A program made the translations under genes and the position numbers. From assembly GCF_000455365.1 (NCBI RefSeq), contig NZ_HG315684.1, positions 197,789-261,788 on the forward strand: a stretch of DNA of 64,000 bases. The letters are read 5' to 3'. Positions within the stretch are counted from its first letter, which is position 1. Every line of letters starts with the position of its first letter. Below, piece after piece: positions 34,018 to 43,167 of the stretch. A model generated the notes under the pieces. The model was not told where the DNA came from. It saw only the letters and a program-made list of their open reading frames with translations, and did not search any database. The stretch is from Halopiger djelfimassiliensis. Lineage in GTDB: Archaea > Halobacteriota > Halobacteria > Halobacteriales > Natrialbaceae.

Positions 34018-34434
34018 TCACGCATCGGGCGGACTCCCCTCCTGTTCGGCGATCTCGAACAGGGTTTCGTAGCCCTCGTTTTCGGGGAGTTGCGTTTTGA
34101 GGTCCTCGAGTGCCCCCTCGGTCACCGCCTCCGCGAGGACGTCGAGGACGACCTGTGCGTGGAATGCGGCGTCGGCGGGGTCTTCTTCGCCGATCTCCTC
34201 GCGCTCGGCGACGCGGTCGACGAACTCCTCGAATCCGAACCGTTCGACCTCGTCGACCTCCTCGAGAAACCGGCCGAGTTCCTCGGGCAATTGTGCGCCG
34301 ATGTTCTCGGCTTCCCCGGGTTCGATGCGCTCCGAGAGGGTCGTCAGCGTCGCCCGGGAGATACTCAAGGCGGCCTCTCGGGAGTCCAGTTGTGCCCGGT
34401 GTTGTACCTCGCCGATGAAGGCATCGTACTGCAT
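34018..34434 (-). CDS. DUF2267 domain protein
   Basis: A 138-residue acidic helical protein starting MQYDAFIGEVQHRAQLDSREAALSISRATLTTLSERI. It shows the two-helix-repeat pattern of DUF2267: a first half with LGxRIxxxEAxxIxAQLP (here LSERIEPGEAENIGAQLPEELGRFL) and a second half ADAAFHAQVVLDVLAEAVTEGALEDLKTQLP that repeats the theme. Many such proteins occur near stress genes, but no activity is known. ATG 34434 precedes the conserved opening. It is divergent from ychF with a 120-nt gap. Confidence 0.88.
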   Translation of the reverse strand: MQYDAFIGEVQHRAQLDSREAALSISRATLTTLSERIEPGEAENIGAQLPEELGRFLEEVDEVERFGFEEFVDRVAEREEIGEEDPADAAFHAQVVLDVLAEAVTEGALEDLKTQLPENEGYETLFEIAEQEGSPPDA

Positions 34435-34554
34435 GGGTGTTCGTTCACGCGCGGTGGAAGTGAGCGTAAACCCTTCAGTCGAAAGCCGGCACGAAGGTCG
34501 GTCCGCCCCGCGGAGACCGAAAGACAATTTGAGACGACGGCGCTACGGGGAGGC

Positions 34555-35733
34555 ATGCTTTCGATCGCGCTTGCCGGAAAGCCAAACGCCGGCAAGTCCA
34601 CGTTTTACACGGCGGCGACGATGGCCGACGTGGACGTCGCCAACTACCCGTTCACGACGATCGATGCCAACCGCGGGGTAAGCTACGTCCGGACCGAGTG
34701 TCCCTGTCTCGAGCGCGACCAGCGGTGTAACGCCGACAACTGCGAGGACGGCAAACGATACGTTCCGATCGAACTGCTCGACGTCGCGGGACTGGTCCCG
34801 GGTGCCCACGAGGGGAAGGGGCTTGGCAACCAGTTCCTCGACGAACTCACGAACGCGGACGCCATCGTCAACGTCGTCGACGCCTCCGGAGGGACCAACG
34901 AGAAGGGCGAACCGGTCGACATCGGCGAGCACGACCCGCTCGAGGACATCGACTTCGTCGAGGAGGAGATGGACCTCTGGCTCGCCGGCATCGTCGAGCG
35001 CAACTGGGAGTCGGTCGAGCGCAAGTCCCGCTCGCCCGACTTCGACATCGACGACGCGCTGGCGGAGATGCTCTCGGGGTTCGGTGCCTCGCCGAAACAG
35101 ATCGCGACCGTCCTGCGGGAACTGGATTACCCGGAGGACCCGATCCAGTGGGAAGACGACCACCGCGAGGAACTCGCCAGACTGGTCCGCGAGCGAACCA
35201 AACCGATCGTCGTCGCGGCGAACAAGATCGACGTCGCTCCTCAGGAGAACGTCGAGCGCCTGCTCGACCTCGACAAGCCCGTGATCCCGACGACTGCGGA
35301 GGGGGAACTCGCGCTGCGGCGGGCCGCCGACAACGATCTCGTCGCCTACGATCCCGGCGACGAGACGATCGAGATCGGCGACGGCGCAAGCGACGCCCAA
35401 CGTGACGCCCTCGAGGAACTGGCCGAGACGATGGCCGAGTGGGACGGAACGGGCGTCCAGCGGGCGCTCGATCACGCGGTTTACGAACTGCTCGAGCATA
35501 TCACGGCCTACCCCGTCGAAGACGCCTCGAAGTGGTCCGACGGCAGCGGGAACGTTCTGCCCGACGCCCACCTGCTGCCCGACGGCTCGACGCCCGTCGA
35601 TCTCGCCTACGCCGTCCACTCCGACATCGGGGACGGCTATCTGCATGCGGTCAACGCCAAGTCGAATCGGGAAGTGGGGGAGGACTACGAACTCGAGGAG
35701 GGCGACGTGATCAAGATCGTGAGTACTAATTGA
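34555..35733 (+). CDS. ychF: Obg-family GTPase/ATPase YchF (archaeal type)
   Basis: The 392-residue protein begins MLSIALAGKPNAGKSTFYTA with the P-loop GKPNAGKST, has switch II DVAGLVPGAHEGKGLGNQFLDE (about residues 75-96), the G4-like VVAANKIDVA (about 218-227) and a C-terminal TGS domain (about 325-392) with DAHLLPDGSTPVDLAYAVHSDIGDGYLHA. The insert with CPCLERDQRCNADNCEDG (about 45-62) is the cysteine-bearing loop of archaeal members. YchF proteins bind ribosomes and hydrolyse ATP or GTP; their exact task in archaea is unclear. GGGGAGG lies just before ATG 34555. Confidence 0.95.
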   Translation: MLSIALAGKPNAGKSTFYTAATMADVDVANYPFTTIDANRGVSYVRTECPCLERDQRCNADNCEDGKRYVPIELLDVAGLVPGAHEGKGLGNQFLDELTNADAIVNVVDASGGTNEKGEPVDIGEHDPLEDIDFVEEEMDLWLAGIVERNWESVERKSRSPDFDIDDALAEMLSGFGASPKQIATVLRELDYPEDPIQWEDDHREELARLVRERTKPIVVAANKIDVAPQENVERLLDLDKPVIPTTAEGELALRRAADNDLVAYDPGDETIEIGDGASDAQRDALEELAETMAEWDGTGVQRALDHAVYELLEHITAYPVEDASKWSDGSGNVLPDAHLLPDGSTPVDLAYAVHSDIGDGYLHAVNAKSNREVGEDYELEEGDVIKIVSTN

Positions 35734-35812
35734 CGATAGCGGAAAGTATATGGATACAGTTACGTTTCTCCCGTGCCCTCGGTGACGACGCGATGGTGGA
35801 GTGGGACCGAAC

Positions 35813-36277
35813 TTATAACGGCTGTGCATAGTCGACCTGTTTCGGCCGGAAATCCGTGTCGCGGTAGAACCGACGTGCGTCCTCGTTGTGCCACTCACAG
35901 GAGACCGTGAGATGGTCACAGCCTCGCTCCCGGGCCAGTTCTTTCACGCGCTCGACGACCGCTGTACCGTGACCTCGACTCCGGTGGGCCTCGTCGATAG
36001 CGAGGTTTACGATGCGGAGGTACTGCGAGTACTGTCGGGACGGGTGACGGCCCTCACGGAGTGTGACGAAGCCGATACGCTCGTCTTCGTGGACGACGAG
36101 GTAGTCGGTGACGGCGTCGTCCTCGAGATGGGAACGGAAGCCGTCTTCGGCGGCCTCGTGGATCGCGTCCGTGTCGAGTACGTTCAGTTCGTCGTACGCT
36201 TCCATCGCTTTCGCGAGGGAATACCAGCGGTCGACGAGCGCGTCGAGGTCTTCCGCACCGACTTCGATGAGTTCCAT
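35813..36277 (-). CDS. GNAT family N-acetyltransferase
   Basis: The 154-residue protein starts MELIEVGAEDLDALVDRWYSLAKAM and has acceptor strands DYLVVHEDERIGFVTLREG, motif A RIVNLAIDEAHRSRGHGTAVVERVKELARERGCDHL (about residues 90-125; the R-x-x-G-x-G loop is RSRGHGT) and motif B NEDARRFYRDTDF. The substrate is unknown. ATG 36277 is preferred; ATG 36295 would add six residues. It converges on ychF, with about 80 nt between the stops. Confidence 0.88.
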   Translation of the reverse strand: MELIEVGAEDLDALVDRWYSLAKAMEAYDELNVLDTDAIHEAAEDGFRSHLEDDAVTDYLVVHEDERIGFVTLREGRHPSRQYSQYLRIVNLAIDEAHRSRGHGTAVVERVKELARERGCDHLTVSCEWHNEDARRFYRDTDFRPKQVDYAQPL

Positions 36278-36698
36278 ACGACGAATCTCCGCCACTCGCT
36301 TGTTAATTTACACACGGTGTGTCATAGTCAGACAAACTTCCGTCGCAGGTGCTGAAACGTGAGCCGATCGATAGTATCCACGACCGGGAGACGAGCGCGG
36401 ATTGTCCCGTATCAGTGACCACGCGTGTCCGCGGTAGCCGGAATCGAAACCGTCTCCACGACGTGAAGACCGGGTTCGGTCCGGAATCCCACGCCCTTGT
36501 GCTGGTCCATATCAGGGCTCGAGTCCGTCGTCGGTGGCTGACGTTGCCGTCTCATGCACAAGCAAGAATCGGGCACCGCACGTAGCCGCGGACAATGGTA
36601 CCAGTGATCGACAGTCGCCGCGTTGAGAGCGCGTTCACGACCGACGGAGACGTTCGGATGTGTATGCCGGGACCGATCGTCGTGTTCGGCCATGGATA
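36278..36698. other. Intergenic region between a GNAT gene and a small hypothetical gene
   Basis: About 420 nt. The stretch next to the GNAT start (36300-36350) is AT-rich and probably holds its promoter. The remainder is of mixed composition with no acidic frame, repeat or structured element that I can support. Confidence 0.5.
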
Positions 36699-36974
36699 AT
36701 GACCGAGCTGGTATTCATCGACGAGACCGGAACGTACGGCGTGATTACACACCAGCTGACGATCGAAAGCAGGGGTGACGTCACCGAGGACGTCACGAGA
36801 TTCGTCGAGCGTGCGGAGACGACCTACGAGCCGGAGCCGCCGGTGACGCTCGATGACCTCCTCCCGAGATTCGCTGTCGACCTCTATACGCAAACCGAAC
36901 TCAAACTCGTCGAAGTCTATCCGCACTCGCTGTCGACTATCGACCACCATATTCCCGTTCGGCAGAAACAGTAG
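36699..36974 (+). CDS. Small hypothetical acidic protein
   Basis: A 91-residue frame beginning MTELVFIDETGTYGVITHQLTIESRG and ending in IDHHIPVRQKQ. The composition is acidic and third codon positions are GC-rich, as in real haloarchaeal genes, while the opposite-strand frame is basic. It has no cysteine, signal or membrane segment, and I do not recognise a family. It could be a genuine orphan or a shadow; the convergent UbiA gene ends 57 nt downstream. Confidence 0.45.
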   Translation: MTELVFIDETGTYGVITHQLTIESRGDVTEDVTRFVERAETTYEPEPPVTLDDLLPRFAVDLYTQTELKLVEVYPHSLSTIDHHIPVRQKQ

Positions 36975-37030
36975 TTCCCGCGTCGATTCCGTCGCATCGA
37001 GTCTCGAGCGGGTAGTATCGGCTTCATGGC

Positions 37031-37891
37031 TCAGAGGAGGATTTGGAGCGGTTCGAATCGAACGGCGGCCACGAGCACGGCCAGAAAGACGTACGACCCG
37101 CGGATGAGTAACATCGTCGCGATGGACGGCGTCGCCCGGCGTGCGACGGCGGCGACGGCGGCGAACGCGAGAGCCGCGACGGCGGCCGTCGGCGGAAAGA
37201 CGTGAGCGACCGCAAGGCCGACGACGAGCGTCAGTGCCGTTCCCATCAACCCGTACGCGATCGTGTACGCCCGCGCCGGTCCGACGGCCACCGCAACGGT
37301 TCGTTTTCGGATCGAGCGGTCGTACGCGTAGTCCTGTGTATCGTCGATAACCTTGATGCCGGACAGCAATACGAGAAAGACGAGCGCGAATCCGAGCGGT
37401 ACGGCCGCAACCGTCGCCGTCTGGACGTAGAAGCCGCCCAGAACGCACAGCGCGATCCCCAGCGGATACCCGGTCGTCGCCGTCACGGGGTTCGTATCGA
37501 GCTGTGGCGCGTGGTGGTATGCGATCAGCCACGTCGGCACGGTCAGTGCGACTGCGACCCAGTCGACGAGGACGAACAACAGGCCACAGCAGACGGCGAC
37601 GGTACCGGTCGAAAGCGCGAGTGCGACGCGACAGCCGCGTTCGGTCAACGGGTGGTCGTCGTCCTCGCCGCGGACGTGAAAGTCGACGTAGCCGTCCTTG
37701 ACGTGTGCGGTATAGACGGCCGCGAACATCGCTGCGACGTGGACGATCGCGAGGACGGGATCGATCTCACCGCCGAGAATCGCGCCGAACAGCGACGCGG
37801 CAAGCGGCGGCGTCATGAACACGGGGTGGACCTGCGACCAGAACGCTCGCGCCGTCGCCTCGAGACCGGTCCCGGTTCTCGCCAGGGACAT
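37031..37891 (-). CDS. UbiA family prenyltransferase
   Basis: The 286-residue polytopic membrane protein has about eight to nine transmembrane helices and the two acidic prenyl-diphosphate sites: KDGYVDFHVRGEDD (about residues 67-80) and KVIDDTQDYAYDRS (about 187-200), the latter a typical DDxxDxxxD motif. UbiA members attach prenyl chains to aromatic rings or, in archaea, geranylgeranyl groups to glycerol lipids. This one lacks the strongest signature of the lipid enzyme DGGGP synthase; a quinone-type or uncharacterised role is possible. ATG 37891 is chosen since the first helix begins shortly after; the frame is open upstream. It is divergent from the ThDP enzyme gene, 103 nt away. Confidence 0.85.
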   Translation of the reverse strand: MSLARTGTGLEATARAFWSQVHPVFMTPPLAASLFGAILGGEIDPVLAIVHVAAMFAAVYTAHVKDGYVDFHVRGEDDDHPLTERGCRVALALSTGTVAVCCGLLFVLVDWVAVALTVPTWLIAYHHAPQLDTNPVTATTGYPLGIALCVLGGFYVQTATVAAVPLGFALVFLVLLSGIKVIDDTQDYAYDRSIRKRTVAVAVGPARAYTIAYGLMGTALTLVVGLAVAHVFPPTAAVAALAFAAVAAVARRATPSIATMLLIRGSYVFLAVLVAAVRFEPLQILL

Positions 37892-37994
37892 GTCCCGGGC
37901 GACAACGAACTGAAATATAATACCACGGGGCGACCGTCGAACGCGGTCGTCGGTGACACACAGTTTGATGTGTCGAGCCGTGTCACGAGCGACC

Positions 37995-39683
37995 ATGTCG
38001 GACGAGTACACAGGTGCCGAACTGTTCACCGACGCGCTGGCGGCCTACGGCGTCGACTACGTCTTCGGCAACCCGGGAACGACGGAGTTACCGGTGCTCG
38101 AGGCGATCAGCGACAGCGACCTCGAGTACCGGCTCGGACTCCACGAGGACATCGCGGTGGGGATGGCGGCGGGCTACGCTCAAACCCGGCGCTATCACGC
38201 CTCCCACGACGAGTCGATCACGCCGGTCGGCGTCGTCAACCTCCATATCGGACCCGGAACGGCCCACGGACTCGGGAACCTCTATGCGGCGAGCGTCGCC
38301 GGTGCGCCGGTGGTCGTGACGGCGGGCAACCACAGCACCGACTTTCGTCACGAGGAACCGGTCCTGAGCGGCGATCTCGTCGAGATGACACGGCAGTTCT
38401 GCAAGTGGTCCGACGAGGTGCTCGACGTCGAGGCGCTGCCGACGATGCTCCGACGGGCGTTCCGGGTGGCGATGACGCCGCCGACCGGTCCCGTCTTTCT
38501 CGGACTGCCACTCGACGTCATGCTGGCCGAAACGGACGCCGAACCCGAGCGTCTCGGTGCGATTCCAAACGCCGGAAGCGGCGATCCGGCACAGCTCGAC
38601 CGGATCGCCGACCTGCTGGTCGAGGCCGACAGTCCGGCGGTGGTCGTCGGCGATCACGTTGCCCGGGCCGGCGAGGAAGCCGTCGCTGCGGCGGTCGAAC
38701 TCGCCGAAGCCACCGGGGCGCGGGTCCACGGCGAAATTCTCTCGTCCGAAGTCAACTTCCCGACCGACCACGAGCAGTGGCTGTCGTATCTCCCGCCGGA
38801 CGAGGACCTCGCGTCGACGCTGATGGACACCGACACCATCGCGTTCGTGGGCTGTTCGACGAACACGACGCTGACACGCCACGAGAGCGCGCTTGTCGAT
38901 CCCGACACGACCTGTATCCACGTCGGTCCCGACGCCTGGCAGGTCGGCAAGAACCAGCCCGCCGACGCGGCCGCCGTCGGCGACCCCGGATTGATCCTTC
39001 AGGCGATCACCGAACGGGTCCGGCCGCGTCTTTCCGACGCCGTCGTGGCCGATCGACTCGAGACCGTCGGCGCGGTCGCCGAGATGGTCGAGGCAAAACT
39101 CGCTGGTCTGGGCGAAGGGGACGAGACCGATTCGCGCGCGTCGAAGGCGCAGCTGGTCGACGCCATGGAATCAGTGGCGGGTGACGCGTACGTCGTCGAC
39201 GAGAGCGTCACCTCGAAGTACGCCATGCTGACCCGGTGGGATCTCGCCCCACAGCAGTACGTCTCGAACAAGGGTGGCGGACTCGGCTACGGGCTGCCCG
39301 CCGCGGTCGGCGCGGCGGTCGCCGAAGCCCAGCGGGACGCTCACCGGGACGTGATCGGGTTCATCGGGGACGGGTCGTACCTGTACTACCCACACTCGAT
39401 CTACAGCGCCGCCCGGTACGGGCTGGATCTGACGGTCGTCATCCCGGACAACCGCAACTACCGGATCCTGAAGGACAACACCCTCGAATTGCTCGGCGGC
39501 GACGAACGCGACCACGAGTTCGTCGGGATGGACTTCGAGCCGCCGGTCGATATCGTCCAAAACGCCGAGAGCCACGGCGCACGCGCCGAACTCGTCGAGA
39601 CGCCGGACGGGATCGAGCCGGCGCTTCGAACGGCACTGGATCGCGATGGGGTCGACGTCCTCGACGTGCTCGTCCACGATTGA
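37995..39683 (+). CDS. Thiamine diphosphate-binding enzyme (acetolactate synthase/decarboxylase-like)
   Basis: The 562-residue protein has the three-domain ThDP fold. The N-terminal PYR domain starts MSDEYTGAELFTDALAAYGVDYVFGNPGTTELP and carries the catalytic Glu in GLHEDIAVGMAAGYAQ (about residue 51). The central domain spans about 195-330. The C-terminal PP domain has GFIGDGSYLYYP...PDNRNYRIL (about 458-495), the GDG...N cofactor-binding motif. It resembles acetolactate synthase-like, benzoylformate decarboxylase and related enzymes, but its substrate cannot be set. It is transcribed away from UbiA. ATG 37995 precedes the conserved block. Confidence 0.9.
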   Translation: MSDEYTGAELFTDALAAYGVDYVFGNPGTTELPVLEAISDSDLEYRLGLHEDIAVGMAAGYAQTRRYHASHDESITPVGVVNLHIGPGTAHGLGNLYAASVAGAPVVVTAGNHSTDFRHEEPVLSGDLVEMTRQFCKWSDEVLDVEALPTMLRRAFRVAMTPPTGPVFLGLPLDVMLAETDAEPERLGAIPNAGSGDPAQLDRIADLLVEADSPAVVVGDHVARAGEEAVAAAVELAEATGARVHGEILSSEVNFPTDHEQWLSYLPPDEDLASTLMDTDTIAFVGCSTNTTLTRHESALVDPDTTCIHVGPDAWQVGKNQPADAAAVGDPGLILQAITERVRPRLSDAVVADRLETVGAVAEMVEAKLAGLGEGDETDSRASKAQLVDAMESVAGDAYVVDESVTSKYAMLTRWDLAPQQYVSNKGGGLGYGLPAAVGAAVAEAQRDAHRDVIGFIGDGSYLYYPHSIYSAARYGLDLTVVIPDNRNYRILKDNTLELLGGDERDHEFVGMDFEPPVDIVQNAESHGARAELVETPDGIEPALRTALDRDGVDVLDVLVHD

Positions 39684-39691
39684 CCGTCGGG

Positions 39692-40363
39692 TCAGTCCGC
39701 GACGAACTCGAGTCGTAGTATCCGCCTGACGGTTTCGGACGCCAGATCGACCGTAACGCGGTATTTCGCGCTCTCGGTCACGGGATCGACGATGACGATC
39801 GCTCGATCCTCGAGGACCGTCGGTTCGTCCCGATGCAACACGACCGAGCCGGCCGGGTCGTTCGCGGAGAGTTCGAATCCGTCGCCGGTACCGTTGCCCC
39901 GCGGGGAGTCCCGGTTCACGCCGGTTGCCGCGCCGTCCCGGGTCAGCCCGTCCCAGCGCTCGGGGACCTCGGCTCCGACGACCGGCACGACGGTCAGTTC
40001 GGCCCCGCCGGCCGCCTCGAGGCGATCCGCGAGGGTGTCGTTCGTCAGCGCGGTCCGTTTGGCGATGTCACGTTGTGCGTCGGTCAGCCGAGCGGAGTCA
40101 CGGAGTTCCGTGGCGGTCGTGAACCGACCGTCGTCGGCCGTGATCTCGATGCGACCGACGGGCTCCGTCTCTTCGACGATCGCCGTTTCTGACCCCCCGG
40201 CCGAGAACGTGAACGTTCCGTCCTCGATGCTGAACGTCCCTGCGGGACCGGTCGCCGAAGCCGGGACCAATCCGGTTACGCTCACGAACGCGGCGAGGCT
40301 GAGCCCGAGCAGGGCAAGCGACAGCACCAGCGACAACCGGGCCGGATCGACCTCGTCCATCAC
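39692..40363 (-). CDS. Membrane-anchored hypothetical protein
   Basis: A 223-residue protein starting MMDEVDPARLSLVLSLALLGLSLAAFVSV, with one N-terminal transmembrane helix (about residues 10-32) and the rest outside the cell. The extracellular part is beta-rich, with GTFSIEDGTFTFSAGGSETAIVEE, a helical RLTDAQRDIAKRTALTNDTLADRLEAA block and VLHRDEPTVLEDRAIVIVD near the end. I do not recognise a family. ATG 40363 and 40360 are adjacent candidates. Its neighbour on the plus strand is another exported protein of unknown function, and the two may share a regulatory region. Confidence 0.7.
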   Translation of the reverse strand: MMDEVDPARLSLVLSLALLGLSLAAFVSVTGLVPASATGPAGTFSIEDGTFTFSAGGSETAIVEETEPVGRIEITADDGRFTTATELRDSARLTDAQRDIAKRTALTNDTLADRLEAAGGAELTVVPVVGAEVPERWDGLTRDGAATGVNRDSPRGNGTGDGFELSANDPAGSVVLHRDEPTVLEDRAIVIVDPVTESAKYRVTVDLASETVRRILRLEFVAD

Positions 40364-40591
40364 GTCGCGTTTCTTCTGGGAAAGGGTAATGTGTATTTCG
40401 ATGAAACGTCGGGAGGAACGCCTGAAACGCGACTGAAACGCGTTCCGAAGGCGTTACACGTCCGTTTCTAACGGAGTTCTAAGGGGGCTTTCACACAACC
40501 GTCGAGCGGAGCGATCCGGTATCCCTCGCGACGAGGCGTCTCGATCACCGCTCCGCGAGGCGTACCGGATCTCGCTCACGACGTGGTCCCC

Positions 40592-41881
40592 ATGAAACGC
40601 GAATACAGGTACACGATCTATGTGCTCGCGCTCGCAGCGGCGATAACCGTCGCAACCGGCGTCATCGTCGCTACCGGCGACGCGAGCACACACGACACGA
40701 CCGAGGCATCGCTCGAGAACGTAACCATCGAACTCGCCGACGAAGACGACGCACTGACCGACGACCAGGCGGAGCGACTCCCGGAACTCGTCTGGGAGAA
40801 CGACGACGTCCGTCGGTACTTCGACGATCCCGACGCGCTCGCGTTCGAGGTTTCCCAGCGGATGACCTACGACGAGAGCGCCGATGCGGTCGTTCCTCGC
40901 GAGGATACGGTGAAGGTTCACGTTTCGCCCGCCGGCGAACGCCTGCCGTACCTGTTCGCCACCGTCGATCTGGACGCCGGGACGGTGTCCGTCCAGAACG
41001 GCATTCGCACGCCCGGCGATATCGACGTCGAAGTCAGCGATGAAAACGACCTGCTGACCGCCGCCGAGCGCGAACGAGTCGCGAAGTTGCTGCTCGATGA
41101 CCCGGACGTCGAATGGGAGAGTCAGACCCTGCTCGGTGGCCCCGAGACGCTTGCCGTCGAGATAACCGACAGAACCGACGAGAACGTAACCGTGTCGGTC
41201 ACCGCACCGGACGAGGATCGGCCGGCGATCCGAGCGACGGTTGCCCTCCAGAACGGGGCCGTCGAAATCGAGGAGTACGACACCCCCGGTACCGCCATCG
41301 AACTCGACGCGGTAAACGTGACCGAGACGAATACGGACTCCACGACGATCGGCGGCGGACAGAACAACACCATCGTGTACGGGTCGGACGACGCCGAAAC
41401 CCTCCAGCTTAACGTGACCGATGGGAACGGTTCGGCCGCCGATGACGAGAGCGGCTCCGAAACCGGGACCGGAACGACGACGAACGCCGAGACGGAACCG
41501 AAACTCGATCTCGACGACGTCGACCTCGAGATCACTGACGAGAACGACCTGCTGACCGACGACGAGCGCGATCTGCTCGAGAATCTCGTGGTCGACGACC
41601 CCGGCGTTCGGAGTTCCCTCCAGCGCCAGTTCGACGACCCCGACGAGTTGGGCGGAACCGTCTCCCGAGCCGAGACGTTCGACGCGGAGACCGGCGAGTT
41701 CGTCGAACGCGACGATATCGTCAAGGTGGCGCTCGCACCGCCGACCGTCGATGATGAGGCCGTCGTCTCGCGCATCGATCTCGAGAACGAAACTGTCACT
41801 CAGACCCACACCAAAGTAACGCTCGATTCGGTCGAAAACGACTACGAGATAACGATCGAGGAACTCGACGGCCACAGCTGA
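40592..41881 (+). CDS. Exported protein with three tandem PepSY-like repeats
   Basis: The 429-residue protein has one N-terminal membrane segment (MKREYRYTIYVLALAAAITVATGV) and three related repeats of about 100 residues: one beginning IELADEDDALTDDQAERL (about residue 47), one VEVSDENDLLTAAERERV (about 150) and one LEITDENDLLTDDERDLL (about 312). Each reads ALT/LLT, then a helical stretch, then a beta segment with a Thr- or Val-rich strand. A Thr/Asn/Gly-rich linker (about 260-305) separates repeats two and three. No catalytic motif is visible. ATG 40592 precedes the basic segment and membrane helix; GTG/ATG at 40583 is also in frame. It may bind ligands or inhibit a protease outside the cell. 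Confidence 0.72.
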   Translation: MKREYRYTIYVLALAAAITVATGVIVATGDASTHDTTEASLENVTIELADEDDALTDDQAERLPELVWENDDVRRYFDDPDALAFEVSQRMTYDESADAVVPREDTVKVHVSPAGERLPYLFATVDLDAGTVSVQNGIRTPGDIDVEVSDENDLLTAAERERVAKLLLDDPDVEWESQTLLGGPETLAVEITDRTDENVTVSVTAPDEDRPAIRATVALQNGAVEIEEYDTPGTAIELDAVNVTETNTDSTTIGGGQNNTIVYGSDDAETLQLNVTDGNGSAADDESGSETGTGTTTNAETEPKLDLDDVDLEITDENDLLTDDERDLLENLVVDDPGVRSSLQRQFDDPDELGGTVSRAETFDAETGEFVERDDIVKVALAPPTVDDEAVVSRIDLENETVTQTHTKVTLDSVENDYEITIEELDGHS

Positions 41882-42265
41882 CGGCGAAGACGAGTAAGTC
41901 GGACCGCGCCCGGGTCCCATCTCCCACATTCACGCCCGCCCCGCTGACCAACCGCGCCCTCCCCCGTTCGCTCGAGAACGCTCTCCTCGGATCGTCGCCG
42001 GCCGACCGTGAGCGTCGACACGCTACGGTATCTCCACCGGCCTGCAATGGTTCGATTCGGGAGCTACCGACAACGGGTTCGGAACGGGTTTTTTCGAACT
42101 CTCCTCGCCGTTTCGGCTCGTCGAGGAACGAACGAGCGGGTAGCGTGTTCGAACGACGGCTGCCGAACCACGGAAGCTACGTTGCAACGCGGTTCGGGGC
42201 CTTTCACGGGTGTTTCTCGGATCGAGACCGATACCGATTAAAGGGACAAATCGGAGCGTTGAAAC
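41882..42265. other. Intergenic region upstream of the membrane winged-helix gene
   Basis: About 385 nt. Most of it is GC-rich with no supported frame. Near the downstream gene, GATTAAAG (42236-42243) is a good TATA candidate. No inverted repeats stand out. Confidence 0.5.
42236..42243 (+). promoter_or_regulatory. Putative TATA box of the membrane winged-helix gene
   Basis: GATTAAAG is centred 27 nt before ATG 42266, the spacing of a leaderless archaeal promoter. Confidence 0.45.
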
Positions 42266-42808
42266 ATGAACGCGCGCGCCCTCCAGCGACCGGCGGCTCT
42301 GGCGGCGGCGGTCTTCGTCGGTTCGACGGTCATCCTTGCGGTACAGTTGACCAACCCCTCCCCCGTGACGGTGACCGCCGGTGGCGGCACCGAGGTCGTC
42401 GAACTGGTCGAGTACTTCACCTACCGTGACGTCGGTGTCGCCACGCTCGCGGCGTGCCTGTTCGGCGCGAGCGGGACGTATCTGCTGCTCGCCGAGTGGT
42501 CGGTACCCGATCCCGGCTCGACGGGGCCGGCGGCGACGACCGAACGGAACGCGGACATCGACCGGGGAACACCGTCGCTCGAAGCACGCCGACACGAGTG
42601 GGAGCGAACTGCCGAGGAACTCGTGAACAACGAACGCGTGATCTACGAAACCGTTCTCGAGGCCGACGGCGTGATAGCCCAGACCGAGATCGTCGACCGG
42701 ACGGACCTGTCGAAAGCGACGGTCAGCCGAACGCTGGATACCCTCGAGGCCAAAGGACTCGTCGAACGGGAGCGCAGCGGGATGGGAAACGAAGTCAAAT
42801 TGCTGTGA
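42266..42808 (+). CDS. Membrane-anchored winged-helix transcriptional regulator
   Basis: The 180-residue protein has two N-terminal transmembrane segments (about residues 9-30 and 52-75; the loop between them includes TVTAGGGTEVVELVEYFTYRDVG), then a linker and a C-terminal winged helix (about 110-180) with NNERVIYETVLEADGVIAQTEIVDRTDLSKATVSRTLDTLEAKGLVERERSG. The MarR/DUF7343-like recognition helix is DLSKATVSRTLDTLEAKG. Such tethered regulators of haloarchaea may sense envelope state; the loop lies outside the cell. It follows the triple-repeat exported protein on the same strand, so a sensory link is possible but inferred. Confidence 0.85.
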   Translation: MNARALQRPAALAAAVFVGSTVILAVQLTNPSPVTVTAGGGTEVVELVEYFTYRDVGVATLAACLFGASGTYLLLAEWSVPDPGSTGPAATTERNADIDRGTPSLEARRHEWERTAEELVNNERVIYETVLEADGVIAQTEIVDRTDLSKATVSRTLDTLEAKGLVERERSGMGNEVKLL

Positions 42809-42821
42809 GCCGACGGTTCAG

Positions 42822-43061
42822 TCCGTCGGCGAACCGTCCGATCTTATCGAGCACGTCTTCCGGGTGTACGATACGCCCGCCGTCGGTGCGGCGGCGTACG
42901 ACTTCAACGACGCCTCTCGTGGTCTGCTTGCGTCGCTCGGGTTCACGGAGGAGGGACGGACCCGGAAGGATCGCTTTATCGACGGCGGGTACGTCGATAC
43001 GATCCAGTACGGGTTACTCCGCGAGGAATGGCGATCGGAGCCCGACAGCCCCGACGCGTAA
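42822..43061 (+). pseudogene. C-terminal fragment of a GNAT acetyltransferase
   Basis: The frame around LIEHVFRVYDTPAVGAAAYDFNDASRGLLASLGFTEEGR...FIDGGYVDTIQYGLLREEW is the second half (motif A end, motif B and C-terminal strand) of a RimI/RimJ-type acetyltransferase. There is no N-terminal half, acetyl-CoA pyrophosphate loop or proper start; a GTG at 42864 would yield only 65 residues. It begins immediately after the winged-helix gene stop at 42808, so the upstream part was probably lost by deletion. Since the remaining residues keep coding character, the loss may be recent. Confidence 0.75.
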
Positions 43062-43167
43062 TCGGCCCGAGACATCGATGAAACGCTGCAGCTTTATGTG
43101 ACCGGACGTCCCAGTGTGTAATTATGACATCCCGACAGATGCCGAAGCCGACGCGGAGGGACGACCC

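Noticed and set aside
37202-39184. 660-codon plus-strand open frame
   Set aside because: It is Arg-rich and overlaps UbiA (minus) and the thiamine-diphosphate enzyme (plus, other frame); shadow.
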